Translations under genes and position numbers: made by a program
The notes under the pieces: generated by a model
What the model was told of the DNA's origin: nothing
Seen by the model: only the letters and a program-made list of their open reading frames with translations
Databases searched by the model: none
Virus record (IMG/VR): IMGVR_UViG_3300031198_000003
Coordinates: 1-43,762 of that record
DNA from: a virus
DNA: 43,762 bases
Direction: 5' to 3' (one strand)
Shown: piece after piece, positions 21,028 to 30,545 of the stretch
How positions within the stretch are numbered: position 1 is the first letter of the stretch
How the letters are laid out: the number at the start of each line of letters is the position of its first letter

Positions 21028-21377
21028 TACGCCACTCCTTGATTTCTTTGAATTGGGACGATCTCGGCGTATCTCCCGTGGGACCGCAGGGGGAGCTGAG
21101 ACACATCCGCCATGACACGCTCAGCTACTCCGTTACCACCGATAGCCTTGTAGGGCTCAAACAAGTACTTTCGGTAGTCTTCGTACTCGTCTTTTGAGAT
21201 CCATCCCCGTTCGATGTAGCTCAGGCCTAGACTCACGATCTTGTCGTAAGCCAGGCCCATCAAGAGAGTAGAAGTAGCACCCTTTTGATTGTCGCGCTTC
21301 TGGATATAAGCCCAGAACCCAGAAGACGCGACAATCGAAGCAGCCGCTGTTAAGATTAACGGCACCCATTGCTCCAT
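21027..21377 (-). CDS. second lysis-type membrane protein (holin/antiholin candidate)
   Basis: One N-terminal hydrophobic segment (PLILTAAASIVASSGFWAYI, about 6-25) and a soluble part with the landmarks LLMGLAYDKIVSLGLSYIERGWISKDEYEDY and GGNGVAERVM. I recall this layout from phage proteins encoded next to holins. The ATG at 21377 follows AAGGAGG; the stop overlaps the holin start. A holin modulator is likely from position, but not shown. Confidence 0.6.
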   Translation of the reverse strand: MEQWVPLILTAAASIVASSGFWAYIQKRDNQKGATSTLLMGLAYDKIVSLGLSYIERGWISKDEYEDYRKYLFEPYKAIGGNGVAERVMADVSQLPLRSHGRYAEIVPIQRNQGVA

Positions 21378-21398
21378 CAATTTCCTCCTTGAGGTCTG

Positions 21399-22376
21399 TT
21401 ACGTTGTTTCTTTCCAAACGCCTGCCACGCGACCCCAAGGACGAGCAACTTTCCAGACGCCGCCCACTCTAACATACGGGATGGCGTCTTTCCACACTCC
21501 ACTAACTTTTACTCGAGCACCGGCAATGGTTTTTGCTGCCGTTGCTGTTGACCAGGGGCTGAAACCAACAGAGTTCTGAACCCTTCCGAAGAAGTAATAC
21601 ACCTTACCTGGAAGCAGACCAGATATGATCTGCGACAAGGGTCCGGTATGCGTACTCGTAGGGGTCGTAGAACTGAGGCCCCAACCCAATTGGTACGCGG
21701 TGATTGTAGCGCCGCCATCGCCGTTTACTGTGATGGTAGCGATTGCGCTAACTTGATCGATGTAGGAAACGACTGGTGCTGATGGTGCATCAGGAACCCG
21801 AAGTGTTGTTGCTGAACTTCGCACACTCCAAGGACCAAATCCTTGAGCGTTTTGACCTCGAGCCCAGAAGTAATACGTTGCGCCCGGAGTAAGTCCTGAA
21901 ATATGCGTGGAGAAGGTGTTGATGTACGCGGTAGGCCCGTCAGGCTCTGTTCCGTACCCTATCTGCCAAATATATATACCCGAGCCACCATCTCCGTTAC
22001 CAGAGAAAACAGCATCCATACCGGTAGATGAGATGTTGGACAGAACTACTGCGTTCGGAGCCGGCGGAACAGTTGCTCGCTGAATGAATACGGTGTGCGA
22101 CGATGGTCCGCCAAAGCCGCTGGTCCCAGTATTCCCCAGGTTGAACGTGACGTTCTGGTTAGTGCCTACGTACCAAACGCCAAGCCTGCGCCAACCTGCG
22201 CCGGCGGGATAACTGTAGGATCCACTAACGCCTGTGCCATTTACTGTTCCGCTCCATGGAATATGATCACTCCACGTACTGCTATTGTTCGAGTTGATCC
22301 AGAACTCGACGTTTCCGCCGGTGTCCCGAATCATCATTGAACCAGAACTACCTGTGCCCCAAATGTAGTCAGTCAC
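21399..22376 (-). CDS. minor tail / receptor-binding protein with two FN3 domains
   Basis: This 325-residue protein begins with a beta-rich domain, then has two fibronectin type III domains (about 105-195 and 195-285) with ISGLTPGATYYFWARGQNAQGFGPWS and the parallel SGLLPGKVYYFFGRVQNSVGFSPWS. The C-terminus holds three short repeats ending in GVWK (VSGVWK, VGGVWK, VAGVWK). FN3 domains in phage tails bind cell-surface sugars. It follows the hub and the small 79-aa protein, at the tip end of the tail operon. The start is GTG with TAGGAG upstream. Confidence 0.75.
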   Translation of the reverse strand: MTDYIWGTGSSGSMMIRDTGGNVEFWINSNNSSTWSDHIPWSGTVNGTGVSGSYSYPAGAGWRRLGVWYVGTNQNVTFNLGNTGTSGFGGPSSHTVFIQRATVPPAPNAVVLSNISSTGMDAVFSGNGDGGSGIYIWQIGYGTEPDGPTAYINTFSTHISGLTPGATYYFWARGQNAQGFGPWSVRSSATTLRVPDAPSAPVVSYIDQVSAIATITVNGDGGATITAYQLGWGLSSTTPTSTHTGPLSQIISGLLPGKVYYFFGRVQNSVGFSPWSTATAAKTIAGARVKVSGVWKDAIPYVRVGGVWKVARPWGRVAGVWKETT

Positions 22377-22384
22377 AGAAGCTC

Positions 22385-22624
22385 CTACGGCAGGATCTTG
22401 AAGTAGATATCTCCGTCGTTACCGCCGGTAGGATCCGCTGTTCCTGACGTGATTCCTGCCGCCGTCCGATATGCGGCCTTTCCGACGGGGATGAGACCCT
22501 TGGTCTGAGCGACCTCATCTCGAGTACGGTTGATCTCTCGAGCACCCAAACGAACGCGACCTTCAGTTCCTGTGTCAGGAACTAGCGGGAAGCCCGCCGC
22601 AAGGGCATCGTCTCCGATAGCCAT
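22385..22624 (-). CDS. small tail-tip protein (79 aa)
   Basis: A short soluble protein with a central Arg-rich helix (GREVRLG-like GRVRLGAREINRTRDEVAQ) and a C-terminal GGNDGDIYFKILP. The ending with a 'GDIYFKI' strand is typical of phage fibre or tail-tip subunits. The ATG follows AAGGAGG. It sits between the hub and the FN3 protein, eight bases from the latter. Its role as a linker is inferred from position. Confidence 0.6.
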   Translation of the reverse strand: MAIGDDALAAGFPLVPDTGTEGRVRLGAREINRTRDEVAQTKGLIPVGKAAYRTAAGITSGTADPTGGNDGDIYFKILP

Positions 22625-22639
22625 GGTAGTCCTCCTTCG

Positions 22640-23827
22640 CTAAGGTTGGTCCGCCCAGTGTTCCGTGTCGGGAACTTCAGCCCACACCTGATTGTAATCC
22701 CAAGCGATCCAGGATCCAGGCGTGATGAAGGTATTCAACGACAACGTTGGATAGGATCTCTCGCCTTCGTTGTCGGAGACAAATATCTGCTCCGTGACTT
22801 GCATGTTGTCCGTGGTTCCGGAATCGTTTCGCTTCTCGACAAGATCTCCGAGGTTGTAATCAATTCCGTATTTGTACGAGATGTTGTGACCGATCTCACC
22901 ATCGAAAGCGGACAGCTGACGATTTTTGGAAAGCTCTTCCAATCCTCGCTGAGTCAACTTTGCCAGGATCACAGGCGCAGACTCTGGCGGATCTTGAACC
23001 GCGATGTCGTCGGCCTTTACCATCAAAACTCGTCGCTCGAGACCCTCGACCAGAACTGGATCGATTCCGTCCGGATACACCACAGCAGTTCCTGCAGGAG
23101 AGAATACGTAGGCCACGTTCTTGTACATGGCGTTCGTGGACAGTTCCATCGTGTTCTGCAGGTTGTCCAAACTTGGGCTGAAGACAACCGCTGGGAGGTC
23201 ATTTTGTCCGGTCGTCCTATCGCTTCCCATATAGAAGTCGAAATATAGCTCGGACGTGTCGAAGTTCCGGATGAATCGAAAACCGATCTCGTAGATGTCG
23301 CAGATGTTTTTGACGGCCTCGTAGACCGTCATAACTTCTAGCTCGACCGTGATGCTATCAGCCGGTTCGCCGATCGTATCTTCGGGGAATATACTCGATT
23401 CGATGACACTGGGGATGATGTCTCGAACACTAAGTTGTCCCAGGATGCAGATATCGTGGAAGATCTTTCGGACGATTGTTGTTGGCGTACCCGTAAGTAG
23501 CCACTTCGGCTCGGCTGTCAGATCCGCCAAGGTATCTTTCGCTACACGATTCTCGAGGATGGCCTCGAATGAACGGCCGCTGATCGTGAGAAGCTTCCGA
23601 CCTTCGGCGTCCGTTTTGTCCTGAACTGTCTCGACTGTCATCATTCTGTACGAGTTATTCATCGCCAGAGTTGTTCCGACCGTCAAGCGAGTTCGATTCT
23701 CATTAGTGGATAAGAGAATCATTTCAAAGTCACCAATATCCTTGAACCGCTCGGTCCAGATGAACGACTCAAAGGTATCGATGACTGCTACACGACGACG
23801 AAGGTTGTCGAGAATATAGGCTTCCAC
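22640..23827 (-). CDS. tail hub protein, Gp37-like (ReqiPepy6 type)
   Basis: This 395-residue protein matches, from memory, the siphovirus ReqiPepy6 Gp37-like family: VIDTFESFIWTERFKDIGDFEM at the N-terminus, a central LLTISGRSFEAILENRV segment, a VYEAVKNICD helix and a C-terminal GDLVEKRN then VTEQIFVSDNEGERSYPTLSL. Such proteins close the tail tube and anchor fibres, the role of Tal/hub in other siphophages. It follows the distal tail gene with a GTAG overlap and precedes fibre genes, as expected. Confidence 0.8.
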   Translation of the reverse strand: MEAYILDNLRRRVAVIDTFESFIWTERFKDIGDFEMILLSTNENRTRLTVGTTLAMNNSYRMMTVETVQDKTDAEGRKLLTISGRSFEAILENRVAKDTLADLTAEPKWLLTGTPTTIVRKIFHDICILGQLSVRDIIPSVIESSIFPEDTIGEPADSITVELEVMTVYEAVKNICDIYEIGFRFIRNFDTSELYFDFYMGSDRTTGQNDLPAVVFSPSLDNLQNTMELSTNAMYKNVAYVFSPAGTAVVYPDGIDPVLVEGLERRVLMVKADDIAVQDPPESAPVILAKLTQRGLEELSKNRQLSAFDGEIGHNISYKYGIDYNLGDLVEKRNDSGTTDNMQVTEQIFVSDNEGERSYPTLSLNTFITPGSWIAWDYNQVWAEVPDTEHWADQP

Positions 23828-24651
23828 TACAACCCTCCGTACTTGTCTGTGTAGGAGATGGTGTACGGGATCGCAGCTCCTACCGCATACACACGAATAT
23901 AGTTGTTTCCCTCGTCTAGCTGAAGCCAGTTTGACTGGGGCGAGATTCCGTACAGAACCGAACTGACGGTTCCGAATCGGTTCAGACTAGCCCCCTTGCT
24001 CCCGACGACAGTGCCAATGGTGAGCACATCGCCGTTAGCAAGGGGAGCTGCGAAATCCATGATTCGAAGGGTGCCGTCTGGAGCCCTGTGGTAGATCGTG
24101 AACGCCGTCAGAGTTCGGTTCACATTCAGTGTGAACGTGATACCAGTCTCCACAGTGCCCAGATAGTTAATCAGGGTCTCCGTGGTTCCGGACGTTGAGT
24201 TTCCCGCCATCACAATAGGCACTCGATTGTAGAAGTCGGGGTTGGGGCAGATGATGGTCACATCCACCCCAGGTTCTTTGGTGAAGATCGAAGGTTCGCA
24301 AGTCTTCACCACCCCTTGAATATCCACTTCGAGGCCGGCCGAGTCGTAGAATCGTAGACCGATCCAGCGTTTCGGCATGAAGAACTTGTATGCCCTCTGT
24401 CGAAGATCGTGGACCGTGTTCGTGATGTAGTCAGACTCGAACTCGAGCGAGATTGTGATCTCTCGATCCTCACGGCTGGCCGAGTGATATTGCGTCCCGT
24501 CCATCTGTGCAAAACTTGAGGTCACGATCGTCGCATTGACCGGCCCAAGTCCTCCTACATCAGTGAGCACGAATCCGTCGGATACGTCTTCCAACGGGAG
24601 AGAGAGCAAAGTGCCCTGTGCCGTTCGAACTTCGACCTTCGTGAGCGTCAC
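23827..24651 (-). CDS. distal tail protein (Dit)
   Basis: This 274-residue protein lies directly after the tape measure (GTGA overlap), where Dit is normally found. Its N-terminal ring domain shows SSFAQMDGTQYHSASREDREITISLEF and a helix LRQRAYKFFMPKRWIGLRFYD, followed by CPNPDFYN at the domain junction, a hallmark of siphovirus Dit proteins. The C-terminal half is a beta-sandwich. It forms the ring between tube and hub. Confidence 0.8.
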   Translation of the reverse strand: MTLTKVEVRTAQGTLLSLPLEDVSDGFVLTDVGGLGPVNATIVTSSFAQMDGTQYHSASREDREITISLEFESDYITNTVHDLRQRAYKFFMPKRWIGLRFYDSAGLEVDIQGVVKTCEPSIFTKEPGVDVTIICPNPDFYNRVPIVMAGNSTSGTTETLINYLGTVETGITFTLNVNRTLTAFTIYHRAPDGTLRIMDFAAPLANGDVLTIGTVVGSKGASLNRFGTVSSVLYGISPQSNWLQLDEGNNYIRVYAVGAAIPYTISYTDKYGGL

Positions 24652-27600
24652 GGAGCCACCGCCTTCTTCGCCCTAGAGAGCTGGTTGTTGGTGTTTCGGT
24701 AGATCTCCGCCGAAGTCAATGCTTTCGGCGAGGTGTTGTATTGGTTGAACGTGAAGCTCTCGCTGTGACCCCCGGACGTAGGATCTGTGCCATCATTGGC
24801 GTTTGCCTGGAACTGTCCGGAGATATTGTGAGCAGTGGTGACCGTGTCCTTGATGATGAGCGGCGTAGCTCCAAGGATGGTTCCGATCTCACCAGCGTTC
24901 TTCTTAATATCCGTCAGATCCAACACCGGCCTGATAACGGGATCCAGGTTGATGTCATCGGTGACGATATTTGCCATGTTCGAGAGCGAGTCCTTCAGAG
25001 TGGACAATGCCTGTGCTCCGACATCTTCAGTTGCTCGAGTAACGAGATGGCTGAATTTGTTAATGCCCAACGCAAAGCCTTCATCCGTACCCATGCCGAT
25101 CTTTTCGAATTCCTTGGATGGCGAGTTGATTCCAAGGAAATCCTTTGCCGCATCCAACGCTTTCTTGGCTGCATCTCTGGCCGCTGATGCGATCCTGCCT
25201 TGGCCGGAGAATATACCCTTCACCATACCCTCAACGATGGCTGACGCTAGGTTCCAGCCCGCGTCATTCATTCGAGATGAATTACTGCGAATTGCATCTG
25301 CCATGCTGTTGATGAAGGTTATGATCAGGTTCACACCGGACTGAGTGATCCGAGGAAGACCTTTCGCAATCCCGTCAAGATATGCGGCGATGATCTCGAG
25401 CGCAATGGTCACGACTCGAGTGATGTTGTTCTTGATGCCCGTCAGGAACCCGATGAGAATCTTGTAGCCGGCTTCTACCATTTGAGGCGTTGCATCCGCC
25501 ATCTTTGTGAGAAGCATCTCGAGAAGCTTCAGCATCGTGGCGATGACCTTAGGCGCCGTCTTGTCGATGGCGTCCATGATTGCCAAGATAACTGTAGTCA
25601 TCGCAGCCGCCATCGCAGGGCCGGCTGTGGCTATGACGCCCGCAAAGGCGACAAGACCCAGTCCGATCTGAGTCATAACCATGGGGATCAGTCCAGCCAA
25701 GGCAGCAACCATGCCTACCAAAGCAGCTGTACCCGCTACTCCTGCGATACTCAGCGCAGTGAGAGCCGCTGAGAACGCCAAGAGTCCAACACCTGCAGCA
25801 AGCATGCCGATACCCAGAAGAGTTACAGCGATGCCCAACCCGATCAGTGTCGGCACGACTGGTGTGAGAATCAATCCGGCCAGACCAAGCACCACGAATA
25901 CGCCGGCAAGCATTAGGAGACCCTTTCCAATCTCCTCCCAAGACATTTGGCCGAACGTAAGTAGAACAGGCGCAAGAATAGCCAGTGACGCAGCCACAAC
26001 CAGAAGTGCCGCTGCTCCAGGTAGTGCTGCCTCCATCAAAATCATGGAAGCAACGATGAGCGTCAAGGATCCAGCAAGGAGAACCAAACTCTTGGCGATC
26101 TGCTCCCAAGACATGGAAGCCATTTCCTTGAGTGCGTCTGCAATCATTCCGAGCGACGCTGCTACCACCAGGACCGCTGCTGCACTTAGCAACGAGGACG
26201 GTGGAATAAGAATGAGCGCGGCACTGATGAGTACTAGAGCACCTGCCATGGTTGTCAAACCACGAGCGATTTCCATCCAGCTTAGATCGGCCATATCAGC
26301 GACAGCATCACTGATCAAACCCAGAGCGAAGGCAACGATGGCAACACCGGCCGCCGAGAGAGGTGCCGTTGGAGGGATCAAATTTAGCGCTGCCCCTACT
26401 AGCGCCAAACCACCGGCAAGACCAGTGAGACCTCGAGCGATTTCGACCCATGAAAGTTCTGAGAAATCCTTCACGGCACTGGCAAGGATTTTGATCCCCG
26501 CTGCCAGAAGAACAATACCCAGACCAGACAACAGGCCTGCCTTGTCTGCCGCGGCAAATTTGGTGAACAAGGTGAGACCGGCTAGAAGAGCTCCTACTCC
26601 GATCAAACCTTTAGCCAGATCTTCCCAACTCAGACTGGAAAGGTCAGTCACCGAGCTCACAAGGAGCTTGATGGCCGAGGCCAGAACGATCATACCGAGA
26701 CCCGTAGAGATGAGACCCGCGGGATTAGGCATGAATTTTGCAGTCAGCACCACGGCGGCTAGAAGAACAGAAACGCCAGTCAAGCCTTTGGCGAGACCGT
26801 TCCAGTCAAGATCAGCAAGCTTCTTGACGGCTGACGCGAGGATATCGATTGCGACGGAGAGCAGAATCAGACCTGCACCCATCGCTAGAAGTTCAGCAAT
26901 GTCACTGACTCCCATGAACTTCTCGAATATGGCCATCGCCGTGAACAGCTGGGTAAACATGACCGTGATCGCAGTCAGAGCTCGAGTGAGCCCTTCCGAG
27001 TCGATCTTGGACAGGGCCACCACGGATATAGCCAAGATCCCGACTGCTGCAGCAATCTCCAGAAGCGTTGCAGCACGCAGAGTGTTCTGCATCGCCTTGA
27101 GCGTTTCGTTCAGCTGGTCGAAAGAATCGGTGATACTATCGAACAGACCTCCGGCGCCAAGACCTCCACTGAACTTGCTAATCATGTTTCGAATGGCGAG
27201 AAGGACGGCCGCGAACGCTGTGGCATTGATGCCGGCGAACAAAGCAGTGAAGTTCACACCACCTAGAGAATCAGCAATCCACTTTCCGAGGTTGGCAAAG
27301 AAGTCTGCCATCTTCGATGCCATAGGCATGAAATTTTTCCACACGTTGGAAAGGATGTCTGGAATCTTGCTCCAAGCACCCACCAACGCAGAGCCAAGTT
27401 TTCCGAGAGGTTCGAACTTGGCGACTAGTCCGGTAACACCTTTCGCTGCATCGACTCCATTGAACTTGTCGAACAGCGAGCCGATCGCAGATGCGAACAT
27501 CCGGATGATCTTGATCGGTACCTCGAGAATATCGCCGATCTTTCCGAAGAACTTCTCGAGACCGTCGCCTTCTTTGATCGCCTTTCGCATGGCGACGAGG

Positions 27601-29066
27601 AAGTCCCCGATATTCGCAGTGATATTAAGGAAGCTACTACCTCCCTCAGATGCGACACCAAAGAGGCGGAAAAGTAGACTCACGCCTTCCTTTAGAATGT
27701 CCCATCCAATACCGAGGACCGCGAAGACGCCGGCGAAAGTCCGCTTCAACTTGTCAGCGACACCTGCGCTGAGTGTCAGACCCTTGACAAAGTCGTGGAT
27801 CGTAACGGTAAGGTCGAACAGTTGCTTGCCCGTGGTTGCGGGGAACATCTCACGGAAAGCATCTTTGATCGGCTTGATGACGGACACCAAGGCTCTGAAA
27901 GCAAAGGATATCGTCTCGATTAGTACTGTTCGACCGCCGAGCTCTTTCCAGTCGCCGATAACCTTGTTACGGGCATCGGCAGACGTAGATATGAAAGTAC
28001 CGAGAACGTTGTTGACGCTGGTGAATAGATCTCGGGCTTCGTCGAAGTCGCCGAAGATGAGCGCCCATGTTTCGGCCCATCCAGAACCTGCAGCTTCCTG
28101 CAGAGTATTGATGAGCTGCGACATGGTCTTGATTTTCGTAGCTGCGTCCTTGGCCGTCGCAGCCATTTTCAAGATGCCTTGGATCTGCATGTCGTTGTAG
28201 CCCATGGTCTTGAGTTGGGCTGCGTTCAGATCACCAGTGAACTTGCTGAGAGTCTCTGTCAGAATCTCGCCAGTTAGCCAGCCATCCTGCAACGTCATGC
28301 GGAAACTGCCAGCATCTTTTACCATCTTGTCGATGGCGACGCCGTGAATTCGAGCTGTCTCCATGAGCGAGTCTTGGAAGACCTTACCGCCCATACCTGC
28401 GTTAACGACCGAGTTCCAGTCCTCGAGCGTTACCTTGCCTGCAGATATCGCTTGGGACAACTGGTACATTGCTGTTGAAGCCTGTTGTGCACTCGAGCCG
28501 GAGACGGCTGCGAGGTTGGCAATACCCTTGATCGCTTGAGTTGCAACATCAAGCGTCACGCCGGCTGCGGTGAACGTGCCGATGTTTCGAGCCATCTCCG
28601 AGAAATTGAAGATGGTCTGATCAGAATATGTGTTCAGAATGCCCAGAGCATCCGTGACCTTGGACAGACCTGCTGCGCCAGTGAGACCGGTGTTCGCGAG
28701 AATCGTCTGAATGGAATTCAGATTCGTCTCGTATTCTGCCAAACCGCTCTTTACTGGATCGATGGTTAGAGACTTGACCAGTTGCCCACCGGTGACAAGT
28801 GCTTGATGAGCGATCGTAGTCAGAGCTGTGATTCCGATGATGGACATCGCCTTGAATTTATCTGCGATGCCTTGCACGCCGGACTCAAGGTGCGCAAGCG
28901 AAACGCTCTTGCTTGCTGCACCAAGATCAGTCAGACCCTTGGTGGCTCCCGTTAGAGCAAGGCCTTTGTTGAGAGCCTCGAGCGAACGAAGCGTTTGCTG
29001 GATACCTACTTCGAATGCCTTGTTATCAAAGGTTAGTTTGACAACTTTGTCTTCGATACTGCTCAT
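24648..29066 (-). CDS. tape measure protein
   Basis: This is the longest gene (1472 aa from ATG 29066, coupled by ATGA to the gp10-like gene). The N-terminal part is helical, with the LASIMQ-like and 'FSEMARNIGTFTAAGVTLDVA' segments common to tape measures. The middle is very hydrophobic with repeated units marked by LSW-x-E-(I/L)-A-(K/R)-GL, and the C-terminus has SPSKEFEKIGMGTDEGFALGI, a signature of phage tape measures. By the usual rule of about 0.15 nm per residue the tail should be near 220 nm. It also helps DNA cross the host membrane. Confidence 0.93.
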   Translation of the reverse strand: MSSIEDKVVKLTFDNKAFEVGIQQTLRSLEALNKGLALTGATKGLTDLGAASKSVSLAHLESGVQGIADKFKAMSIIGITALTTIAHQALVTGGQLVKSLTIDPVKSGLAEYETNLNSIQTILANTGLTGAAGLSKVTDALGILNTYSDQTIFNFSEMARNIGTFTAAGVTLDVATQAIKGIANLAAVSGSSAQQASTAMYQLSQAISAGKVTLEDWNSVVNAGMGGKVFQDSLMETARIHGVAIDKMVKDAGSFRMTLQDGWLTGEILTETLSKFTGDLNAAQLKTMGYNDMQIQGILKMAATAKDAATKIKTMSQLINTLQEAAGSGWAETWALIFGDFDEARDLFTSVNNVLGTFISTSADARNKVIGDWKELGGRTVLIETISFAFRALVSVIKPIKDAFREMFPATTGKQLFDLTVTIHDFVKGLTLSAGVADKLKRTFAGVFAVLGIGWDILKEGVSLLFRLFGVASEGGSSFLNITANIGDFLVAMRKAIKEGDGLEKFFGKIGDILEVPIKIIRMFASAIGSLFDKFNGVDAAKGVTGLVAKFEPLGKLGSALVGAWSKIPDILSNVWKNFMPMASKMADFFANLGKWIADSLGGVNFTALFAGINATAFAAVLLAIRNMISKFSGGLGAGGLFDSITDSFDQLNETLKAMQNTLRAATLLEIAAAVGILAISVVALSKIDSEGLTRALTAITVMFTQLFTAMAIFEKFMGVSDIAELLAMGAGLILLSVAIDILASAVKKLADLDWNGLAKGLTGVSVLLAAVVLTAKFMPNPAGLISTGLGMIVLASAIKLLVSSVTDLSSLSWEDLAKGLIGVGALLAGLTLFTKFAAADKAGLLSGLGIVLLAAGIKILASAVKDFSELSWVEIARGLTGLAGGLALVGAALNLIPPTAPLSAAGVAIVAFALGLISDAVADMADLSWMEIARGLTTMAGALVLISAALILIPPSSLLSAAAVLVVAASLGMIADALKEMASMSWEQIAKSLVLLAGSLTLIVASMILMEAALPGAAALLVVAASLAILAPVLLTFGQMSWEEIGKGLLMLAGVFVVLGLAGLILTPVVPTLIGLGIAVTLLGIGMLAAGVGLLAFSAALTALSIAGVAGTAALVGMVAALAGLIPMVMTQIGLGLVAFAGVIATAGPAMAAAMTTVILAIMDAIDKTAPKVIATMLKLLEMLLTKMADATPQMVEAGYKILIGFLTGIKNNITRVVTIALEIIAAYLDGIAKGLPRITQSGVNLIITFINSMADAIRSNSSRMNDAGWNLASAIVEGMVKGIFSGQGRIASAARDAAKKALDAAKDFLGINSPSKEFEKIGMGTDEGFALGINKFSHLVTRATEDVGAQALSTLKDSLSNMANIVTDDINLDPVIRPVLDLTDIKKNAGEIGTILGATPLIIKDTVTTAHNISGQFQANANDGTDPTSGGHSESFTFNQYNTSPKALTSAEIYRNTNNQLSRAKKAVAP
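25925..26830 (-). repeat. tandem 56-60-residue hydrophobic repeats inside the tape measure
   Basis: Six units carry a marker such as LDWNGLAKGL, LSWEDLAKGL, LSWVEIARGL, LSWMEIARGL, MSWEQIAKSL and MSWEEIGKGL, about 168-178 bases apart. A degenerate seventh lies upstream of them in the protein. Each unit also has a hydrophobic stretch of 20 or more residues. Confidence 0.75.
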
Positions 29067-29440
29067 GCGGAAGTCACCGCCTTCCATACCTGATCGGCAA
29101 TCTGGTCAAATATCGGCCTGATTGCAGGGTTGATGAAGTCTCTGCCTTGTACGTACCCGCCGGTCCCCGTGGCGTACCCGAATTCCAGCATGATGACCAC
29201 TGGGAAACCATTTTCGATGTCGGAGTTGGTCCAAGTGATCGAACACGAACCGGATTTTTTCTCCACTGAAAAGCCCCAAGACTCCGCGGCCCTGCTGGAG
29301 TCTATCGGGGTAGCAGCGGACAAAGCGGCTACTCCTCGTGCGCCGTTCGCATTCAAGATGGACGAAATGTCAAGTTTCGACATCTTTCTCAAGAACGCTT
29401 CGGTTTTTGTGAAGGAACCGCTTACCGAAACGGAAATCAT
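29063..29440 (-). CDS. HK97 gp10-like tail completion/neck protein
   Basis: This 125-residue protein has GARGVAALSAATPIDSSRAAESWGF and a C-terminal MLEFGYATGTGGYVQGRDFINPAIRPIFD, the typical ending of HK97 gp10-like proteins, which close the tail end next to the head. GAAGGGG precedes the ATG; the stop overlaps the tape measure start. Its place next to the tape measure, rather than with the other joining genes, is slightly unusual. Confidence 0.7.
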   Translation of the reverse strand: MISVSVSGSFTKTEAFLRKMSKLDISSILNANGARGVAALSAATPIDSSRAAESWGFSVEKKSGSCSITWTNSDIENGFPVVIMLEFGYATGTGGYVQGRDFINPAIRPIFDQIADQVWKAVTSA

Positions 29441-29450
29441 ATCGGCCCCT

Positions 29451-30533
29451 TCATGTCTTGATGATATATCGCACGACGATGTAGGGCTGAAGGTTATTGT
29501 GCGATCCTCCTCCTCCAGTACTCTGGTTTACTGCTGTCGCGCTGGCCATCTGTTGAGCTCGGAATCCGTAGAAGGTACCGCTGTTCACCACGTACGCTGT
29601 TCCTGATGAACCGTCGGTCAAAGCGCCATTTCCTTGGAACGTATGTGCGTGTGCATTTTGTACATGCGTATGTGCTGGCATTTCGGCAGAAGTCAGCGTG
29701 TGCGTTTTTTCTCCGCCAGTTTCTCCAGTGGCATCGAATTCCGTTTGACCACTATCGAATCCAACCGGAACACGGCCCTTCATGTTTGGAACGTTAAAAG
29801 TCGTCGACCCATCGCCGGCGCCGTAAAGTGTACCCAGTACGGCGAACAATGAGGCGAATGTTGTTCTGTTTAGCGCAGCGCCATCACATATTTGCCATCC
29901 ACTGGGAATAGTGGAAACTGGCCACATTTTGATCTCGCCAGTCATACCCATGGTCGCCGGGTCGTTCGGAGAGGCTGCTTTGTACCAAAGGGTCCAGCCT
30001 TCGGGGGTATGGTACGTTCTTGTCCATACCTGAACGAGACCAGCAGATCCACCGGCAGTAGACACGAATGTCTGAAATGCCCGGTTTATACCATCGTGGT
30101 TAACCGTGACAATCGTACCGAATCCCGCGTTTAGAGACCAACCGGATCCGCTATACACGGCTGCGATAGATACGCCAGCTGGATACGATGAAGGACCGGC
30201 TGATTCCAGGGGCGGCGCGATGGTCTGTACTTTCGCTCCGGGCTGAGCTTCCAGCGCAGATACGCGAGCTAGAGACGACGCGAGGCTTGCCGGCGTAACA
30301 GCTCGAGAATTGTCCGTATGAGCAGCCGTCTCTGCTTCCGTGGCAAGTTCAGAAACGCCTCGGACCGTAGTAGTTGCATCGGGGACAGCGACGAGGGCAT
30401 ATCCGGCATCAATCTCATCTCCACCATGCGTAGTGAGGATCAAATGGCCTAGGCCATTAATCGTTCCACTCACTACGGAAGCGTCCTCGATCTCGAGCAT
30501 TCTTGGGGCGGTCAGCCCTGTAACTGTAGCCAC
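29451..30533 (-). CDS. tail fibre with tail-collar domain
   Basis: The 360-residue protein has a fibre repeat region (TTVRGVSELATEAETAAHTD, SRAVTPASLA) and then a phage tail-collar domain: IPSGWQICDGAALNRTTFASLFAVLG, GAGDGSTTFNVPNMKGRVPVG, TLTSAEMPAHTHVQNAHAHTF and a C-terminal NNLQPYIVVRYIIK. The His-rich stretch may bind metal, as in other collar-type fibres. Start GTG with GGGAAGG upstream. It probably contacts the host receptor. Its position between tail-tube paralogues and the tape measure gene is atypical. Confidence 0.85.
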   Translation of the reverse strand: MATVTGLTAPRMLEIEDASVVSGTINGLGHLILTTHGGDEIDAGYALVAVPDATTTVRGVSELATEAETAAHTDNSRAVTPASLASSLARVSALEAQPGAKVQTIAPPLESAGPSSYPAGVSIAAVYSGSGWSLNAGFGTIVTVNHDGINRAFQTFVSTAGGSAGLVQVWTRTYHTPEGWTLWYKAASPNDPATMGMTGEIKMWPVSTIPSGWQICDGAALNRTTFASLFAVLGTLYGAGDGSTTFNVPNMKGRVPVGFDSGQTEFDATGETGGEKTHTLTSAEMPAHTHVQNAHAHTFQGNGALTDGSSGTAYVVNSGTFYGFRAQQMASATAVNQSTGGGGSHNNLQPYIVVRYIIKT

Positions 30534-30545
30534 AAAGCGCCTTCC

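Noticed and set aside
25681-28200. 839-codon open frame on the plus strand, opposite the tape measure gene
   Set aside because: It is antisense to a clear tape measure gene, is low in complexity (Ala/Pro/Ile/Ser) as expected for the complement of a hydrophobic coding sequence, and has no ribosome site.
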